DNA of 7,786 nt from the NCBI GenBank assembly GCA_011051745.1, contig DRKO01000025.1, forward strand, positions 1 to 7,786. The letters are read 5' to 3'. The position numbers were made by a program, and so were the translations under genes. Position 1 is the stretch's first letter; each line of letters begins with the position of its first letter. The notes beneath the pieces are model-generated. The model did no database searches. It had not been told where the DNA came from and saw only the letters and a program-made list of their open reading frames with translations. Source of the stretch: Chloroflexota bacterium (GTDB lineage: Bacteria > Chloroflexota > Anaerolineae > Aggregatilineales > UBA3940). This document shows positions 6,391 through 7,786 of the stretch, piece after piece.

Positions 6391-6425
6391 CCCCTGCGGC
6401 GGCCATATGGCCTGAGGGGCCTCAG
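6391..6425. repeat. Stacked GC-rich palindromes at the end of the repeat-protein gene
   Basis: A perfect 12-bp palindrome GGCCATATGGCC (6401-6412) lies inside a flanking pair CCCCT (6391-6395)/AGGGG (6415-6419). It abuts CTGAGG-GG-CCTCAG (6412-6425), which contains the stop codon of the upstream gene (6422-6424). The elements overlap, so the RNA could fold in alternative ways. No T run follows on either strand, so this is not a standard intrinsic terminator, but it may stabilise the 3' end or slow polymerase. Confidence 0.4.
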
Positions 6426-6811
6426 TCCATGTCCGGACGTCGGTCAGAGATGCGCTTAAAGACGTCCGGGTCTTCCTCCAGCACATCAATCTCAGAATAT
6501 GTCAATTCCGCGAAGGCAGGAGGCAGGGGAGCGCGGGCCGGGAGGTCTGGCTTCTCTGGAGCCGGGGGGATGTCCGTGCGCAGGGGTGGCCGCCTAGAGA
6601 CACGCTTGCGGAGGATACGCGAGTCTCGGCTGAGCGTGCCAACCCACTCACCATCAACCTTATAAACTTCGTTGTCCTCTACCCATGCCACCCACGTACC
6701 AGTGAGATCCCAGATGTAATCGCCGACCTTCGTTGCCACCCAGTCACCATAGGTGTTCCAGATGTATTGATACTTTGGCGCGTTCTTTGATCTTTTCTTT
6801 GACTTTGGCAT
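6422..6811 (-). CDS. Small Trp/Val/Gly-repeat protein of unknown function (4-fold beta flower-like)
   Basis: A 129-residue protein in three parts. Residues 1-13 are strongly basic (MPKSKKRSKN). Residues 14-70 hold about three degenerate repeats of 16-17 residues with the pattern aromatic-x(4)-G-x-W-V-(A/G): YIWNTYGDWVA (16-26), YIWDLTGTWVA (32-42) and VYKVDGEWVG (49-58), then a fourth weaker unit (SRILRKR). Residues 73-129 are rich in proline and acid (PPAPEKPDLPARAPLPP) and look disordered. The repeat region resembles small all-beta 'flower' domains in which each repeat forms a beta-hairpin; this is recalled resemblance, not a search result. No signal peptide or membrane helix is seen. ATG 6809-6811 is chosen because GGAGGT (6816-6821) lies 4 nt upstream; a 23-codon longer frame from 6880 lacks this support. 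It is upstream of the AAA+ gene on the same strand with a 107-nt gap. Function is unknown. Confidence 0.8.
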   Translation of the reverse strand: MPKSKKRSKNAPKYQYIWNTYGDWVATKVGDYIWDLTGTWVAWVEDNEVYKVDGEWVGTLSRDSRILRKRVSRRPPLRTDIPPAPEKPDLPARAPLPPAFAELTYSEIDVLEEDPDVFKRISDRRPDMD

Positions 6812-6815
6812 CCTG

Positions 6816-6821
6816 ACCTCC
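6816..6821 (-). promoter_or_regulatory. Ribosome binding site fixing the start of the repeat-protein gene
   Basis: GGAGGT lies 4 nt before the ATG at 6809-6811. It is the only strong Shine-Dalgarno sequence in the upstream region. It argues against the longer reading frame that would begin at 6880, whose first 23 residues do not resemble the rest of the protein. Confidence 0.65.
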
Positions 6822-6854
6822 GTATACTTATAGAATAAGGCTGTGTAAGGATAG

Positions 6855-6925
6855 CTCACGTTCGCAGGCGTAAGCCCCATCGCACCCTGACAACCTCGTC
6901 ACCAGGGCTTACTCTGTTTTGTGAG
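6855..6925. repeat. Nested inverted repeat, possible leader structure
   Basis: GTAAGCCC (6870-6877) pairs exactly with GGGCTTAC (6905-6912), and outside it CTCAC (6855-6859) pairs with GTGAG (6921-6925) across an internal loop. A small inner stem TGAC/GTCA (6888-6891/6898-6901) fits in the apical loop. CGCAGGC (6863-6869) could alternatively pair with GCCTGCG (6937-6943). If transcribed on the minus strand it would lie in the leader of the repeat-protein gene, ending about 43 nt before its ATG. There is no match to a riboswitch I recognise, and chance in GC-rich DNA is possible. Confidence 0.35.
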
Positions 6926-7177
6926 GGCGTGCGAAGGCCTGCGCTTGCATTACCATAACATTTTGAGGCATGCCTGCTCATTTGTCGAGTCGTGCAGGGG
7001 AGAATACCCCGGAAGCGTCTAATGTCATCGCTCGCTTGTGACGGAATGCACTATTATCGGTCAACTAAGAGATTTATCATTGTTCTGGACCTTGTCTATC
7101 GTCAAAGGTTTGCCGAGAAATCTACCCCATCGCAGCCCCAACTCATCAGATAACTGGTTGTTGAAGGAAGGTCAAAG

Positions 7178-7786
7178 ATGCCGCTTTTCACTCCTGGTCG
7201 TCGCTGGCAACCACCCTATCGTCCCTTTAAACGGGAACCATTAGGGCGTCGTCTTCTGGCAAGTGTGGAGCGGGCTGTCAAGGGTCCTCTCTTTGGTTGC
7301 CGTATGTGCGGCAACTGTCTGTTACAGGAAACTGCGTTTATCTGCCCCATGGAGTGCCCGAAAGGACTCCGTAATGGTCCCTGTGGAGGCTCAACGCCGG
7401 AGTATTGCTACGTAGACGAGACACGCCCCTGCATCTGGTACAAAATATACGAGCGCTCTTTTAAGATGGGGCGTGAGGAGATGCTTCTGGAAGTGCTCCC
7501 TCCGCTGGACTGGGAGAAAGTGGGGGGTGAGACGTGGGGAGACGTTGTCGCCCAGGTTCGCAAGATTGGAACTCGAAAGGTCTTTACCGAGCTGCTCTCG
7601 CGCGATCCGGTGCGGCGCACGCGCATGTGGGACGCGATCTTCCAACCAGTGCGCCAGCCTGACTGGTGGCAGGGAGACGCTGAATACCATCCCCCCGCTT
7701 ATGAGGAGCCCATCTCCGAATTGGAGCGACGCCTGAGGCGCGGAGAATTCGTCGTAACAGCAGAAGTTGCGCCGCCGCTCAGCACA
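7178..7786 (+). CDS. Methylenetetrahydrofolate reductase with N-terminal MetV-like cysteine domain (runs off window)
   Basis: The first 203 residues of a gene open to the window edge. Residues 41-85 hold eight cysteines: a CxxCxxC run at C41, C44 and C47, then C56, C60, C69, C77 and C85, with GCRMCGNC and RNGPCGGS as the clearest blocks. This matches the domain catalogued as 'MTHFR C-terminal' and found in MetV of acetogens, where it binds Fe-S (metal) clusters. A linker rich in Trp and Pro follows. From about residue 188, RRGEFVVTAEVAPPLST is the start of a MetF-type TIM barrel; E196 aligns with the catalytic Glu of E. coli MetF (Glu28). So this appears to be a MetV-MetF order fusion that reduces methylene-THF to methyl-THF. 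ATG 7178 follows GGAAGG (7166-7171) with 6-nt spacing, and an in-frame stop lies at 7151-7153. Electron donor and pathway (methionine or C1 flux) cannot be told from here. Confidence 0.85.
   Translation, partial: MPLFTPGRRWQPPYRPFKREPLGRRLLASVERAVKGPLFGCRMCGNCLLQETAFICPMECPKGLRNGPCGGSTPEYCYVDETRPCIWYKIYERSFKMGREEMLLEVLPPLDWEKVGGETWGDVVAQVRKIGTRKVFTELLSRDPVRRTRMWDAIFQPVRQPDWWQGDAEYHPPAYEEPISELERRLRRGEFVVTAEVAPPLST

Larger units (their letters stand above)
6812..7177. other. Intergenic region between the divergent repeat-protein and MetV-MetF-type genes
   Basis: About 366 nt without a credible gene. It should hold both divergent promoters, but I could not pair a good -35 with a -10 on either strand. 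On the minus strand TATAAG lies about 15-20 nt before the start codon, too close for a normal leader. The proximal part holds the nested inverted repeat at 6855-6925. AGGCATGCCT (6966-6975) is a 10-bp palindrome, and GGGG/CCCC (6997-7010) a short stem. A plus-strand frame from 7038 overlaps the next gene in another frame and looks random. Confidence 0.5.

Noticed and set aside
6111..6665. Plus-strand frame of 184 codons across the AAA+ start and the repeat-protein gene
   Set aside because: It is antisense to two supported genes, with Ser/Arg/Gly-rich random-looking sequence.
7038..7244. Plus-strand 68-codon frame before the MetV-MetF-type gene
   Set aside because: It overlaps that gene's start in another frame, has no Shine-Dalgarno sequence and no recognisable content.
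1..7786. CRISPR array, transposase, tRNA/rRNA or phage genes
   Set aside because: No spaced direct repeats, terminal inverted repeats with a transposase, or RNA gene signatures were seen on reading the window.

Overview
The window (about 57-60% GC by eye, no mobile element, CRISPR or tRNA seen) is an ordinary-looking bacterial chromosomal segment of housekeeping and metabolic genes. The gene set is a PknB-type kinase, HemW, type 2 isopentenyl diphosphate isomerase next to a short-chain polyprenyl synthase, a lone acyl carrier protein, a BchI-like AAA+ ATPase, a small Trp/Val/Gly-repeat protein, and a MetV-MetF-type fusion. This combination suggests a Chloroflexota (Anaerolineae-like) organism. 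That placement is inference from family resemblance and has not been tested by a search.

Layout. 1-324 (minus): N-terminal 108 residues of a Ser/Thr kinase cut by the window edge, with a good sigma70-type promoter at 388-416. 417-681: non-coding. 682-1890 (plus): hemW. Its stop shares a CTAG palindrome with the stop of the convergent polyprenyl synthase gene (1887-2912, minus). That gene lies 27 nt downstream of fni/idi-2 (2940-3980, minus), and the two form a probable isoprenoid operon. The fni promoter carries a perfect 10-bp inverted repeat with 21-bp spacing between half-site centres, centred on the -10 box. This is the most operator-like element in the window. acpP (4120-4362, plus) is divergent from it, with its own extended -10 promoter and a strong Shine-Dalgarno sequence.

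acpP ends at a long-stemmed terminator (4381-4422). The terminator is also used from the other side: the convergent membrane-protein gene (4402-5064, minus) ends inside the hairpin, so its last six codons are terminator stem. The membrane-protein gene starts within the stop codon of a BchI/ChlI-like AAA+ gene (5061-6314, minus; GTGA overlap), so the two are probably translationally coupled. Upstream on the same strand is a 129-residue protein with about three WV(A/G)-type repeats (6422-6811). A structured non-coding stretch follows (6812-7177). Last comes the start of a plus-strand gene (7178 to the edge) with eight cysteines and then the beginning of a methylenetetrahydrofolate reductase domain.

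Two working links can be inferred. fni and the polyprenyl synthase act in sequence, from balanced IPP/DMAPP pools to prenyl diphosphates. The AAA+ chelatase-like subunit and the six-helix membrane protein are probably made together. I see no evidence for a wholly new system; the most useful leads are the putative isoprenoid operator, the ATPase/membrane-protein pair and the small repeat protein.
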